Source: Cupriavidus basilensis (GTDB lineage Bacteria; Pseudomonadota; Gammaproteobacteria; Burkholderiales; Burkholderiaceae). Taken from it: 64,000 nucleotides of DNA. Both the position numbers and the translations under genes were made by a program. The notes under the pieces are model-generated. The model was not told where the DNA came from. It worked only from the letters and a program-made list of their open reading frames with translations, and made no database searches. Location of the stretch: assembly GCF_000832305.1 (NCBI RefSeq), contig NZ_CP010537.1, positions 992,001 through 1,056,000 on the forward strand, written 5' to 3'. This document shows, piece by piece, positions 8,909 to 16,830 of this stretch (the first letter of the stretch is position 1; each line of letters starts with the position of its first letter).

Positions 8909-10377
8909 TGGATGTCGTCAGCATGAATCTTGTGACCTTGCTCTACCTCCTGGCATCGATCTGCTTCATCCAGGCGCTCAAGGGACTCTCGCACCCAGCG
9001 TCGGCCCGCAAGGGCAATGCCTTCGGCATGCTCGGCATGGCGGTGGCCGCAATTACCACGGTGGCGCTGATCGTCAAGCTCAAGAACGAGTTCCTCACGG
9101 CCGGCACGGCGCAGTCCTCGGTCGCATCGGGCCTGGCGCTGATCTTCGGCGCGCTGGTGGTGGGCGGCGGCATCGGCGCCTACGTAGCGAAGAAGGTCGA
9201 GATGACCAAGATGCCTGAGCTGGTCGCGGCGATGCACTCGCTGATCGGTCTCGCGGCGGTGTTCATCGCGGTGGCGGCAGTGGCCGAGCCGTCGGCCTTC
9301 GGCATCGCGCCCGCGGGCTCGCATGCGATCCCGTTGGGCAACCGCGTGGAGCTGTTCATCGGCTGCTTCGTCGGTGCCATCACGTTCTCGGGCTCGGTGA
9401 TCGCCTTCGGCAAGCTCGCAGGTCGCTACAAATTCCGCCTGTTCCAGGGCGCGCCGGTGGTCTTCGCCGGCCAGCACATGCTGAACCTGGCGCTGGCCGT
9501 GGCGATGGTCGGCTTTGGCGTGGCGTTCTTCCTCACGCAGGACTGGCAGCCGTTCCTGCTGATGCTGGCGATCGCCTTCGTGCTCGGTGTCCTGATCATC
9601 ATCCCGATCGGCGGCGCGGACATGCCGGTGGTGGTGTCGATGCTGAACTCTTACTCGGGCTGGGCGGCGGCCGGCATCGGCTTCTCGCTGAACAACCCGA
9701 TGCTGATCATCGCCGGCTCGCTGGTGGGTTCCAGCGGTGCGATTCTGTCGTACATCATGTGCAAGGCCATGAACCGCTCGTTCTTCAACGTGATCCTTGG
9801 CGGCTTCGGCGGTGCGGCGACGGCCGCGGTCAGCGGCAGCGCCGAGCAGCGCAACGTCAAGTCGGGTTCGGCCGATGACGCGTCTTTCCTGATGAGCAAT
9901 GCCGAGACAGTGGTCATCGTGCCGGGCTATGGGCTGGCAGTGGCGCGCGCCCAGCATGCGCTCAAGGAACTGACCGAGAAGCTGACGGAGCAGGGCGTGA
10001 CGGTAAAGTATGCGATCCACCCGGTGGCAGGCCGCATGCCGGGTCATATGAACGTGCTGCTGGCCGAGGCCGAGGTGCCCTACGACCAGGTCTTCGAGAT
10101 GGAAGACATCAACAGCGAGTTCGGCCAGGCCGACGTGGTGCTGGTGCTGGGCGCCAACGACGTGGTCAACCCGGCGGCCAAGACCGACCCGAACTCGCCG
10201 ATCGCCGGCATGCCGATCCTGGAGGCGTACAAGGCCAAGACCATCATCGTGAACAAGCGCTCGATGGCGGCCGGCTATGCTGGCCTGGATAACGAGCTGT
10301 TCTACATGGACAAGACCATGATGGTGTTCGGCGACGCCAAGAAGGTGGTCGAGGACATGGTCAAGGCCGTGGGATAG
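8908..10377 (+). CDS. pntB: NAD(P) transhydrogenase subunit beta
   Basis: Inner-membrane beta subunit with a C-terminal NADP(H)-binding domain III, 489 residues. About the first 270 residues hold eight or nine hydrophobic helices; the C-terminal part has VVIVPGYGLAVARAQHAL, the NADP-binding GYGxAVAxAQ motif, then HPVAGRMPGHMNVLLAEA and VLVLGANDVVNPAA, all conserved in PntB. ATG 8908 is chosen over the preceding GTG because AAGGAGG lies 7 bp upstream of it. Last gene of the pntAA-pntAB-pntB operon. It balances NADPH supply with the proton motive force. The reverse strand has a 578-codon open frame here that is only a consequence of the high G+C third positions. Confidence 0.97.
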   Translation: MDVVSMNLVTLLYLLASICFIQALKGLSHPASARKGNAFGMLGMAVAAITTVALIVKLKNEFLTAGTAQSSVASGLALIFGALVVGGGIGAYVAKKVEMTKMPELVAAMHSLIGLAAVFIAVAAVAEPSAFGIAPAGSHAIPLGNRVELFIGCFVGAITFSGSVIAFGKLAGRYKFRLFQGAPVVFAGQHMLNLALAVAMVGFGVAFFLTQDWQPFLLMLAIAFVLGVLIIIPIGGADMPVVVSMLNSYSGWAAAGIGFSLNNPMLIIAGSLVGSSGAILSYIMCKAMNRSFFNVILGGFGGAATAAVSGSAEQRNVKSGSADDASFLMSNAETVVIVPGYGLAVARAQHALKELTEKLTEQGVTVKYAIHPVAGRMPGHMNVLLAEAEVPYDQVFEMEDINSEFGQADVVLVLGANDVVNPAAKTDPNSPIAGMPILEAYKAKTIIVNKRSMAAGYAGLDNELFYMDKTMMVFGDAKKVVEDMVKAVG

Positions 10378-10391
10378 CCGCATGTGGTGAC

Positions 10392-10407
10392 GGCCGACAA
10401 ACCGGCC
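10392..10407 (+). terminator. Possible weak terminator hairpin after pntB
   Basis: GGCCG (10392-10396) and CGGCC (10403-10407) form a short GC-rich stem 14 bp after the pntB stop. There is no T-run, so it is at best a weak or Rho-assisted terminator. Confidence 0.25.
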
Positions 10408-10543
10408 TCAGCCCGCCCAGGTGGCTGCCTGCCTTCGATTGCGCCGCCATGCCGTCAAGGCTTTGACGAACGTCGCAGCGGATGCGGAAATGGGGGCGCA
10501 GCCCATCTGGTCTACATAGCAAAAAGAATCGTTATCTGAGGCA

Positions 10544-10636
10544 ATGCAAATAGCAGGAATTGCCGGCGCTGGAACGATGGGAAATGGTATCGCACAAGCT
10601 GGCCAAATCGGCGCGGTGTTTAGGAGACAGCAATAA
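10544..10636 (+). pseudogene. Fossil N-terminus of a 3-hydroxyacyl-CoA dehydrogenase
   Basis: A 30-codon frame starting ATG 10544 (after TGAGGCA) reads MQIAGIAGAGTMGNGIAQAG and then leaves the family, ending at TAA 10634-10636. GIxGAGTMGxGIAQ is the NAD-binding loop of 3-hydroxyacyl-CoA dehydrogenases (FadB/Hbd/PaaH). The break falls into GTTTAGGAGACAGCA, which itself looks like the ribosome-binding leader of another gene, so the fragment seems to be the scar of a deletion that removed most of the dehydrogenase and the start of the next gene. The rest of 10378-10728 shows nothing else recognisable. Confidence 0.7.
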
Positions 10637-10728
10637 ATTCGCGCTGTGGTGATACACGGCCGCGAAGAAGCATTCGCGAGCGGAAAATGCAGGGTCAGAA
10701 CCAGGCCGCCGGAGACGGCCGGATCCAT

Positions 10729-11331
10729 TCACAGAGGCTTGCCTTGCAGTGCGTGACAGACCCATTCGAGGCGGTCTTGGCCGAAGAACATATGCTCGCC
10801 GACGAAGATGGTCGGGGCGCCGAACACGCCACGCTTGACGGCCTCTTCCGTCGTCGAGCGCAACTGCGACTTCACCTCGGCATCGTTGGCGAGCGCCAGG
10901 ATCGCCTCGATGTCGAACCCCGCGTCGACCAGCGTTTTGGCGACAACCTGGGGCTCGTTGAGGTTCAGCGCATCGACCCACAACGCATGGAGGACGCTGC
11001 GCAGATAGTCCTGGAACCGTTCGGGCATTCTCATCTGTACGCCAGTGGCGGCTCGCATTAGCGTGAGCGAAATGACGGGAAAGTGCGGGTTGCTCTGATA
11101 GGGAACGCCGTAGAGCCTTGCGTGCCGGGCGGAATCGATGTTGGTGTATGCGCCCTTGGCCGGGATTGTCGCGGGCGAGGCATTGCCAGTAGCCTGGAAT
11201 ACCCCGCCGAGCAAGATGGGCTTGTAGACAAGTGTGCCACCAGTTTCTTCGCAGATCGTCGGCAATTGCGTCCATGCGAGGTACGATGCCGGGCTGCCGA
11301 CGTCGAAATAGAACTCCGCGGTCCTGGACAT
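10729..11331 (-). CDS. DsbA-family 2-hydroxychromene-2-carboxylate isomerase-like protein
   Basis: A 200-residue kappa-GST-like thioredoxin-fold protein, paralogue of the one at 6678. FYFDVGSPASYLAW at the N-terminus has the serine that replaces the DsbA cysteines, then KPILLGGVFQATGNASPA and the C-terminal GVFGAPTIFVGEHMFFGQDRL. The start is ATG 11331 (MSRTAEFYFDV) with AGGAG 8 bp upstream; the longer frame to 11391 overlaps the next gene and adds a non-homologous basic stretch. It is the last gene of a minus-strand series and begins 50 bp after the end of the nitronate monooxygenase-like gene. Probably cytoplasmic and glutathione-dependent; substrate unknown. Confidence 0.87.
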   Translation of the reverse strand: MSRTAEFYFDVGSPASYLAWTQLPTICEETGGTLVYKPILLGGVFQATGNASPATIPAKGAYTNIDSARHARLYGVPYQSNPHFPVISLTLMRAATGVQMRMPERFQDYLRSVLHALWVDALNLNEPQVVAKTLVDAGFDIEAILALANDAEVKSQLRSTTEEAVKRGVFGAPTIFVGEHMFFGQDRLEWVCHALQGKPL

Positions 11332-11380
11332 GAGTTTTCTCCTGAGTCTGATGGATTTCCGATGTGTACGTCGAGCTTCG

Positions 11381-12388
11381 TCAGGGGGCAACGCTGTCCT
11401 CGGGCATCTGTTCGGACCCGAGAATTCGGCAGAGGCGCTGCCCGATCAGGTGGCTGGCGTCGGCCATGATGCGATCGATGAGCTCGCGTACGCTCGGAAT
11501 GTCGTCGATGAGGCCGGCGACCATCCCGCAGCTCCAGGCCCCTGCATCCATCTCACCGTCGACCATCACTTTCGGATAGACGCCTGCGACCTGCTCAAGG
11601 ATGTCGGAGATCTGGATCTGCTCACCCTTGTCGCGCTCGATATCCAGGATCTTCTGGACGCCCGCGTTCTTCAGCACACGCTCCGTGTTGCGCAACGGGC
11701 GCATCACGAGTCGTGTGTCGAGCTCGGTGGCCGCGACGATGGCGCGCTTCACGTTCTGGTGAACCGGCGCTTCCTTGGTCGCCACGAATCGTGTGCCCAT
11801 GTTGATGCCATCGGCGCCAAGGGCGAGGGCGGCCACCAGGCTGCGGGCGTCCGCCATGCCGCCGGAGGCCACAAACGGGATCGAGAGCTCGTCGGCGGCC
11901 CGGGGCAGCAGGATCATGTTCGGGACATCATCCTCGCCGGGATGGCCGCCGCACTCGAAGCCGTCCACGCTCACCGCATCACACCCGATCCTCTCAGCCT
12001 TCAGAGCATGCCGGACTGACGTACACTTGTGGATCACCTTGATGCCGGCCGCCTTCATCGCCGGCATGTACTCCTCAGGGCTGCGCCCTGCTGTTTCGAC
12101 GATGCGCACGCCTCCCTCGACGATTGCCTGGATGTACTCTGCATAGGGCGGGGCGGAAAAAGTCGGCAGGAAAGTGAGGTTGACGCCGAAAGGCTGGTCC
12201 GTCATGTCGCGACATCTGGCGATCTCCTTCTCCAGCAGTTCTGGCGTGCGCTGCGTCAGCGCGGTGATGACGCCCAGCCCGCCGGCATTCGAGACGGCGG
12301 CCGCCAGGTCGGCCAGTCCAACGAAGTGCATGCCGCCTTGCACGATGGGGTGTCGAATGCCGAACAGCTCAGTGATTCGTGTCTTCAT
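11381..12388 (-). CDS. Nitronate monooxygenase-like FMN oxidoreductase
   Basis: A 335-residue TIM-barrel flavoprotein of the 2-nitropropane dioxygenase/NAD(P)H:flavin oxidoreductase family. ELFGIRHPIVQGGM at the N-terminus and SNAGGLGVITAL are the FMN-phosphate motifs; VDGFECGGHPGEDD carries the G-GGH loop, and PFVASGGMADARSLVAALALGADGINMGTRF the second phosphate site. Such proteins either oxidise nitronates or act as enoyl/quinone reductases; the genome context of acyl-CoA and flavin reductase genes does not decide. Start ATG 12388 is followed by MKTRITELF. Transcribed with the flavin reductase upstream and isomerase downstream. Confidence 0.88.
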   Translation of the reverse strand: MKTRITELFGIRHPIVQGGMHFVGLADLAAAVSNAGGLGVITALTQRTPELLEKEIARCRDMTDQPFGVNLTFLPTFSAPPYAEYIQAIVEGGVRIVETAGRSPEEYMPAMKAAGIKVIHKCTSVRHALKAERIGCDAVSVDGFECGGHPGEDDVPNMILLPRAADELSIPFVASGGMADARSLVAALALGADGINMGTRFVATKEAPVHQNVKRAIVAATELDTRLVMRPLRNTERVLKNAGVQKILDIERDKGEQIQISDILEQVAGVYPKVMVDGEMDAGAWSCGMVAGLIDDIPSVRELIDRIMADASHLIGQRLCRILGSEQMPEDSVAP

Positions 12389-12552
12389 GGGATTGAGTCG
12401 TAGTGGTTGTGGGTCGGGTCCGTCTCAGACGCGTTTCATGCGGGGCCTGAGATCGAGTTCGTAAGTCCAGGCATCACGCGGCTGCGTGTGCAGGTACCAG
12501 TCCGGCATGGGGGTGTTGCATCTCCTTGGCATGTGCCGTCTTTCGGATGTCG

Positions 12553-13209
12553 CTATCCCTTGCCGTGCGACGACGGGCTGCTGGCGCCCGCGAGCCGCGC
12601 GATCTGAAAGACATTGTCTGGCGAGACCTGGACATAGTCATTCAGTCCGCCGGACCGCATGATCGGATAGGCGTCGGCTGTCTGATAAACGCCGTCTTTC
12701 AGGAGTGTCTTGTCGATGTACACGGCCACCACTTCGCCCAACACGAGCCAGCCACTTACCTTTTCGCCTTCGGCGTTTCGGAATTGCACGATGTCGATCA
12801 CCTTGCATTCCATGGCCGCGCGGCTTTCGCCCACTCGCGGGACGTTGACCTTGCGACCCGCCACGGCCGTGAGGCCGGCGAACTGGAACTCGTCCTCGCC
12901 GCGCGGAAGTGGTGATGAGGTCTGGTTCATCTGGTCACCCAGTTCGCGGGTGACCAGGTTCCAGGTGAACTCGCGTGTTTCCGATGCGTTTTGAACGCTA
13001 TCCTTCCAGGAGATCGAAGAAAATCCGATGATCGGCGGGTCGTAGTTGAACGCGTTGAAGAAACTGTAGGGCGCGAGATTGACCCGCCCCTGCGCGTCGC
13101 GTGACGAGATCCAGCCGATGGGCCGCGGGGCGACCAGTGCATTGAGCGGGTTGTGGCTCAGCCCGTGGCCCTTGGCGGGCTCGTAGTAGTGAAAGTCTCG
13201 AACGGTCAT
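12553..13209 (-). CDS. Flavin reductase family protein (FMN-binding split barrel)
   Basis: A 218-residue protein of the DIM6/NTAB flavin reductase family. The N-terminus has LNALVAPRPIGWISSRDAQGRVNLAPYSFFNAFNYDPP split over residues about 23-60, where PRPIGWISS and NLAPYSFFN are the flavin-binding signature. It may supply reduced FMN to a partner oxygenase or bind FMN itself. Start ATG 13209. It lies between the Bug protein (27 bp upstream) and the nitronate monooxygenase-like gene (164 bp downstream) on the same strand, consistent with an oxidative step in the pathway encoded here. Confidence 0.88.
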   Translation of the reverse strand: MTVRDFHYYEPAKGHGLSHNPLNALVAPRPIGWISSRDAQGRVNLAPYSFFNAFNYDPPIIGFSSISWKDSVQNASETREFTWNLVTRELGDQMNQTSSPLPRGEDEFQFAGLTAVAGRKVNVPRVGESRAAMECKVIDIVQFRNAEGEKVSGWLVLGEVVAVYIDKTLLKDGVYQTADAYPIMRSGGLNDYVQVSPDNVFQIARLAGASSPSSHGKG

Positions 13210-13236
13210 CGTATGGGCCTTTCCGGTGCGGTGGCG

Positions 13237-14223
13237 TTATTGCGCCACCAGATTAAGGGTCTTCGCGATGTTGATGAACTTTTCGTTCTCTACACGCAAG
13301 AAGGCCGCTGCCTGCTGCGGCGTCATTGAGTCCAGCTTGCGAAAGCCCTGCACGGTCGCGAGCGCGAGGAATTCCGGGCTGTCGTTCCACTCCTGGAAGG
13401 CCTTGCTAAGGCGCGCGACGATAGCATCGGCGGTGCGCGCGGGCGCGAACAAGCCCGTCCAGATGCCGAATTCGAAGTTCTTGAATCGAGCGTGCTCGCT
13501 CAACGTCGCGACGTCCGGAATGAGCGGATGTCGCTTGGCGCTCGCGAAGGCGACGGCCTTGATCCGCCCGGTCTGAATCATTCCCAGGATCGGCCCCGCT
13601 AGAGGAACAAACGCGAGGTCCACCTCGCCACCGGCGACGGCCGTGGCCATGGGAGCGATGCCTTTGTACGGCACCTCCAGCAACTTGACACCGACTCGCT
13701 TCTGGAATTCAGCGGCCGCGAGATGAGCGAGCGTGCCCTGGCCCCAGTGGGCAATGGAAAGCTCCTTCGCGCCACGCTTTTGCATCTGTTCGAGGAGCGC
13801 GTTGAGATTGTTGAAAGGGCGGTCGGGATGACTGACGAGGACCATGTCCGAGATCCCGAACGAACCGATGAGCTTGAAGCTGTCGAAGGTGTACTTGGCC
13901 GACGCGACCGTTAGGGGCGCCACCAGTAAATCCGGGCCGGCCGTCGCGAGCAGCGTGTATCCATCGGGCGACGCCTTCAACACATTCATCGCCGCGATGG
14001 AGCCGTTCGCACCGGGCATGTTGTCGATCACGAGAGTCTGCCCAAGGGCGCGCTCCAGCACGGGTGCGGATGGACGCACTGAAGCGTCAACCCCGAACCC
14101 GGGCGGGTAAGCGACCTTGATCAGGATGGATTTGTTCGGATAGGGCTGCGCCGTCGCGGCGGCGGCGCTGCAAAGCGCGACCATGACAGCGGCATCAAAG
14201 AGTCTGCGAGTCAGTGTTTTCAT
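13237..14223 (-). CDS. Bug-family periplasmic substrate-binding protein
   Basis: A 328-residue tripartite tricarboxylate transporter receptor of the Bug/TctC family, which binds a carboxylated compound in the periplasm. The signal peptide spans about 1-28 (MKTLTRRLFDAAVMVALC... ending ATA-QP), and the mature protein shows PNKSILIKVAYPPGFGVD, VIDNMPGANGSIAA and GGEVDLAFVPLAGP, typical Bug motifs. ATG 14223 is chosen because GGAGAC lies 6 bp upstream; the longer frame to 14316 places the signal sequence in the middle. No tctA/tctB membrane genes are nearby, usual for the many orphan Bug proteins in this group. Its 47-bp leader is duplicated ahead of the serine hydrolase gene. Confidence 0.92.
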   Translation of the reverse strand: MKTLTRRLFDAAVMVALCSAAAATAQPYPNKSILIKVAYPPGFGVDASVRPSAPVLERALGQTLVIDNMPGANGSIAAMNVLKASPDGYTLLATAGPDLLVAPLTVASAKYTFDSFKLIGSFGISDMVLVSHPDRPFNNLNALLEQMQKRGAKELSIAHWGQGTLAHLAAAEFQKRVGVKLLEVPYKGIAPMATAVAGGEVDLAFVPLAGPILGMIQTGRIKAVAFASAKRHPLIPDVATLSEHARFKNFEFGIWTGLFAPARTADAIVARLSKAFQEWNDSPEFLALATVQGFRKLDSMTPQQAAAFLRVENEKFINIAKTLNLVAQ

Positions 14224-14270
14224 GTTTGTCTCCGTGCGCCGGTCAAACCGGCAAAGTGTTGTGAATGAAC
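14224..14270 (-). repeat. Duplicated 5' leader, copy 1
   Basis: The 47 bp immediately upstream of the Bug start recur at 15591-15639 upstream of the serine hydrolase, with a few substitutions and one insertion. Each copy holds a short hairpin (here GCCGGT-CAA-ACCGGC, 14238-14252) followed by CGGAGACAAAC just before the start codon. Copies differ mainly outside the hairpin and ribosome binding site. Confidence 0.75.
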
Positions 14271-14329
14271 AAGCCATGTCATAGACCCTGCGCCCTCGAT
14301 CCTGAAGGGCGGTCACTGCCCTTCAGGCA

Positions 14330-15589
14330 TCAGATCAGCGAGGCGTAAACGCTCTTTTCAAAACCGTAGAACACGTCCACGGTTCTCGGATCCACGGACG
14401 GCAGCGACTGCATCATGGCCAGGCCTGCGATGTTCAGGGTGGGGTCGATCCAGAAGTACGTATTGGCCAGTCCCGCCCATGCCAGGCTGCCGGCGCTGCG
14501 GCCCGTGGGCGTCGCGCTCTCGTTGATCATGAAGCCCAGGCCCCAGGTCTTGGGCACGCCGGGGAAGAATTCCATGTCGCGCGAGAAAAAAGGAAGCTGC
14601 GTCGGCAGCTTGCTCACGCGAAGAGCGCCCATGGCATTGCGCGACATCAGGGCCACCGTCTCCGGCTTGAGGACCTGGTTGTCATTGCCCCGCCCCGCAT
14701 TGAGGATCATGCGCATGAACTTCAGGTAGTCGTTGGCGGTGGAGTACAGGCCTGCGCCGCCCGACTCGAACTCGGGATCCTGCACTGTTCCGAGATCGAT
14801 CACGGATAACTCGCCGTCGTCTCCGCGCGAGTGCATGCCGGCCAGTCGAGTACGCATGGCCGTGCTGATCTTGAACGCCGTGCTGTCCATGCCCAGCGGT
14901 CCTGTGATATTGCGCTGGAAGTAGTCGCTCAGGCGCATGCCGCTGGCGGCTTCGACCAGCTGGCCCACCCAATCGATGCCGATGCCATATTCCCAGCGCG
15001 TGCCGGGGTCGAAGCACAGAGGCACCCGCAGCGCCGCTTTCTGCCCCGTCAGGACGTCTGGGACGTTCTGCGTGCGGTAGAAGCGCTCCAGGTCCGCGTT
15101 CCAGATCTCGTAGGTGAAGCCGGACGTGTGGGTGAGCAGATGCCGCAGGGTGAGCTGGCCCTTGGCATCTCGCAGCTGGGGTGCGCCATTCGTGTCCCAA
15201 CCCTCCAGAACCTTGAGAGCGCCCAGCTCGGGGATCACCGCGGCCGCTGGTCCGTCCAGGCTCAACTTGCCCTGCTCGACCAGCTGCATGGCTGCGGCGC
15301 TGGTGATCGGCTTGGTCATGGAGGCGATGCGCATCACCGTGTCCAGGTCCATCGCCGCGGAGGCGCCCAGCGTGCGCGCTCCCTGCGCCGCGGTGTAGAG
15401 GGTCTCATCGCGAGTGATCACCGCGGCGGCTACGCCGGCTGTGTCGCCGGATGCGACGGCACGGATCAGCACGGGATCGGCGTTGGCTTTCAGTGCGGCG
15501 CTGTCATCCGATGACGAGCGGCAACCGGCGACCGGCAAGGCCGCCGGCGCGACGGCGGCCTTGAGAAATGTGCTGCGACTTTGTGCCAA
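14330..15589 (-). CDS. Serine hydrolase of the beta-lactamase class C / family VIII esterase type
   Basis: A roughly 419-residue penicillin-binding-fold hydrolase, probably an esterase. The nucleophile motif SxxK is IASMTKPITSAA; RWEYGIGIDW carries the tyrosine of the second motif, and HLLTHTSGF is the conserved family block. The N-terminus SRSTFLKAAVAPAALPVAGC looks like an export signal with a lipobox, so the protein is likely a periplasmic lipoprotein. The start is taken as TTG 15589 because the copied leader of the Bug gene, with its CGGAGACAAAC ribosome binding site, ends one base before it; the ATG at 15622 would start inside that leader. It lies between the SDR pseudogene and the Bug gene on the same strand. 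Confidence 0.85.
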   Translation of the reverse strand: MAQSRSTFLKAAVAPAALPVAGCRSSSDDSAALKANADPVLIRAVASGDTAGVAAAVITRDETLYTAAQGARTLGASAAMDLDTVMRIASMTKPITSAAAMQLVEQGKLSLDGPAAAVIPELGALKVLEGWDTNGAPQLRDAKGQLTLRHLLTHTSGFTYEIWNADLERFYRTQNVPDVLTGQKAALRVPLCFDPGTRWEYGIGIDWVGQLVEAASGMRLSDYFQRNITGPLGMDSTAFKISTAMRTRLAGMHSRGDDGELSVIDLGTVQDPEFESGGAGLYSTANDYLKFMRMILNAGRGNDNQVLKPETVALMSRNAMGALRVSKLPTQLPFFSRDMEFFPGVPKTWGLGFMINESATPTGRSAGSLAWAGLANTYFWIDPTLNIAGLAMMQSLPSVDPRTVDVFYGFEKSVYASLI

Positions 15590-15590
15590 G

Positions 15591-15639
15591 GTTTGTCTCC
15601 GTACGCCGGTCAAAGCCGGCAAATTGTTGTGAAAGAAGG
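15591..15639 (-). repeat. Duplicated 5' leader, copy 2
   Basis: Second copy of the leader found at 14224-14270. Arms GCCGG (15605-15609) and CCGGC (15616-15620) keep the hairpin although the loop has changed, and GGAGACAAAC is retained. It supports a TTG start at 15589. Confidence 0.75.
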
Positions 15640-15656
15640 AGTGATACGTTGAAGGC

Positions 15657-16036
15657 TTAGCCAGAGACGCGGTCCCGAGTCATGCGTGCATATTCGTGAC
15701 GGCGTGGGCGAAGCGCTGAGAGGGGTACGCGCGGGCCATGCTTTGCGCCGGCGAATGCGGCGAGACCTTCGCGTCCGCGCAAGCTGGCCGTTGCGCCCGT
15801 AAAGATCATGGTGCCGGGCTCCCGTGGCAGCATTGGCGGTCCTCCTTGCGCACGTCGGAACCGAAGCCGTTCGCCTCGCCGCGTTCGATCCTGATCTCGT
15901 CAAACTGGGGCTTGAGCTTGCCGACGGTGCGGCGGGTAACGCACGCGATGTAGCCTTCCTTGGCAAAGCGCCTGGCGATGGCGCCGCCGGTAGCGTCGCC
16001 GGCTCCAATCACCAGAATGGCTTTCTTTTCTGCCAT
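15657..16036 (-). pseudogene. Decayed paralogue of the atypical SDR
   Basis: From ATG 16036 the frame reads MAEKKAILVIGAGDATGG, AIARRFAKEGYIACVTRR and FGSDVRKED, clearly homologous to the intact SDR at 4444. It then jumps, with a frame change, to GTMIFTGATASLRGREG and FAGAKHG, so roughly 60 residues of the middle are missing. A second jump follows: the bases GCGCAAAGCATGGCCCGCG match the later AQSMAR region of the intact gene, which points to deletion between two short AAGCATG repeats. The tail is unrelated and ends at 15657. The gene heads the minus-strand operon and retains its operator, so it was probably functional until recently. Confidence 0.85.
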
Positions 16037-16458
16037 GTGAATTGCTCCATGGATGAGTAAGAAGACGCGCGTCCACACCTCAGGTGCGTTTAACAATACG
16101 ATCGTTTAGTAAACGAAGCGTATGTTATCGTCAGTTCCCTGTCAACGAGGGTTTCCTCCATCCATTCTTGAGCGTGACTCGCGGCGCTAGCCGGTCGGTG
16201 CTTTCCCCGACCCCGGGGACCAGGGTAAGGCAGTGCTCGCTGGAAGAACGTTCGCACGAAAGGCCAAACGCGTGGGCGCTGTTTGGTGCACGTCGCACTG
16301 GCGGGCACCGGCCCACCGATAACGAGCTTGGCCTGGAGCGGTGGCACGACGCGATGTCATGGCACTTCCAAGCAAGTGGTGGCATCCCGATGCAATCGCC
16401 CGCGGCGACGTTCCGAGAGACTGAAGCCTCAACAACCCTATCTTCACGGAGACACAAC
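16037..16458. other. Divergent intergenic region with promoter/operator
   Basis: No gene is supported in 422 bp between the SDR pseudogene (minus) and the tautomerase (plus). The recognisable element is the TetR-type operator at 16098-16115, about 62 bp before the SDR pseudogene start. The plus-strand frame running from 16084 into the tautomerase has no homology before 16459. Confidence 0.5.
16098..16115. promoter_or_regulatory. Probable TetR operator, site 3
   Basis: ACGATCGTTTAGTAAACG holds CGTTT-AGT-AAACG (16103-16115), the same arms and spacing as at 3141-3153. The reverse strand (CGTTTACTAAACGATCGT) closely matches the region before the intact SDR gene at 4413. It should bring the 16036-10729 operon under the same TetR regulator as the 4444-7301 genes. 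Confidence 0.6.
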
Positions 16459-16830
16459 ATGCCCGTCATTGTTTGCGAATGCAAGGTCGGAATCGAAGCT
16501 GGCGTCAAGGCCAAGCTCGCCAGCGAGTTCACGAGCGCGATCAGGGAGATCATCCTCTCGCCGCTCGACTTGATTAGCGTCGTATTCCATGAATCCACGC
16601 CCGAGAATACCTACCGTTCGGGAGAGCCCACTTCCGAAACGCTGATCTTCTGCCACATACGTGATGGGCGCAGCGACGGCGCCGTGCTATCGCTGGCCAA
16701 AAAGGTGAGCGCGATCTGGAGCGCGTGCACTGGGGCAACGGAGGACGAAGTCGAGGTTCTCGTCACACTGTATCCCGCCAAGTACGTCGTTCGCGGCGGT
16801 GAACGCCTGCCCGAAGCCCCTCGCGTGTGA
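16459..16830 (+). CDS. Tautomerase-superfamily small protein
   Basis: A 123-residue protein starting MPVIVCECKVGIEAGVKAKL. Proline directly after the initiator is the catalytic base in 4-oxalocrotonate tautomerase, cis-CaaD and MIF-type enzymes once the methionine is removed. The length of about 120 fits the fused two-domain types (cis-CaaD/MSAD) rather than the 62-residue 4-OT. ATG 16459 follows CACGGAGACACAAC. It could isomerise an enol/keto or unsaturated dicarboxylic intermediate. It is transcribed away from the minus-strand operon and toward the aromatic acid transporter 137 bp downstream, with which it may be cotranscribed. Confidence 0.7.
   Translation: MPVIVCECKVGIEAGVKAKLASEFTSAIREIILSPLDLISVVFHESTPENTYRSGEPTSETLIFCHIRDGRSDGAVLSLAKKVSAIWSACTGATEDEVEVLVTLYPAKYVVRGGERLPEAPRV

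Noticed and set aside
8647..10383. 578-codon open frame on the minus strand opposite pntAB/pntB
   Set aside because: Rich in His/Arg/Ala and without any motif. It exists because pnt codons end in G or C; the plus strand is unmistakably PntB.
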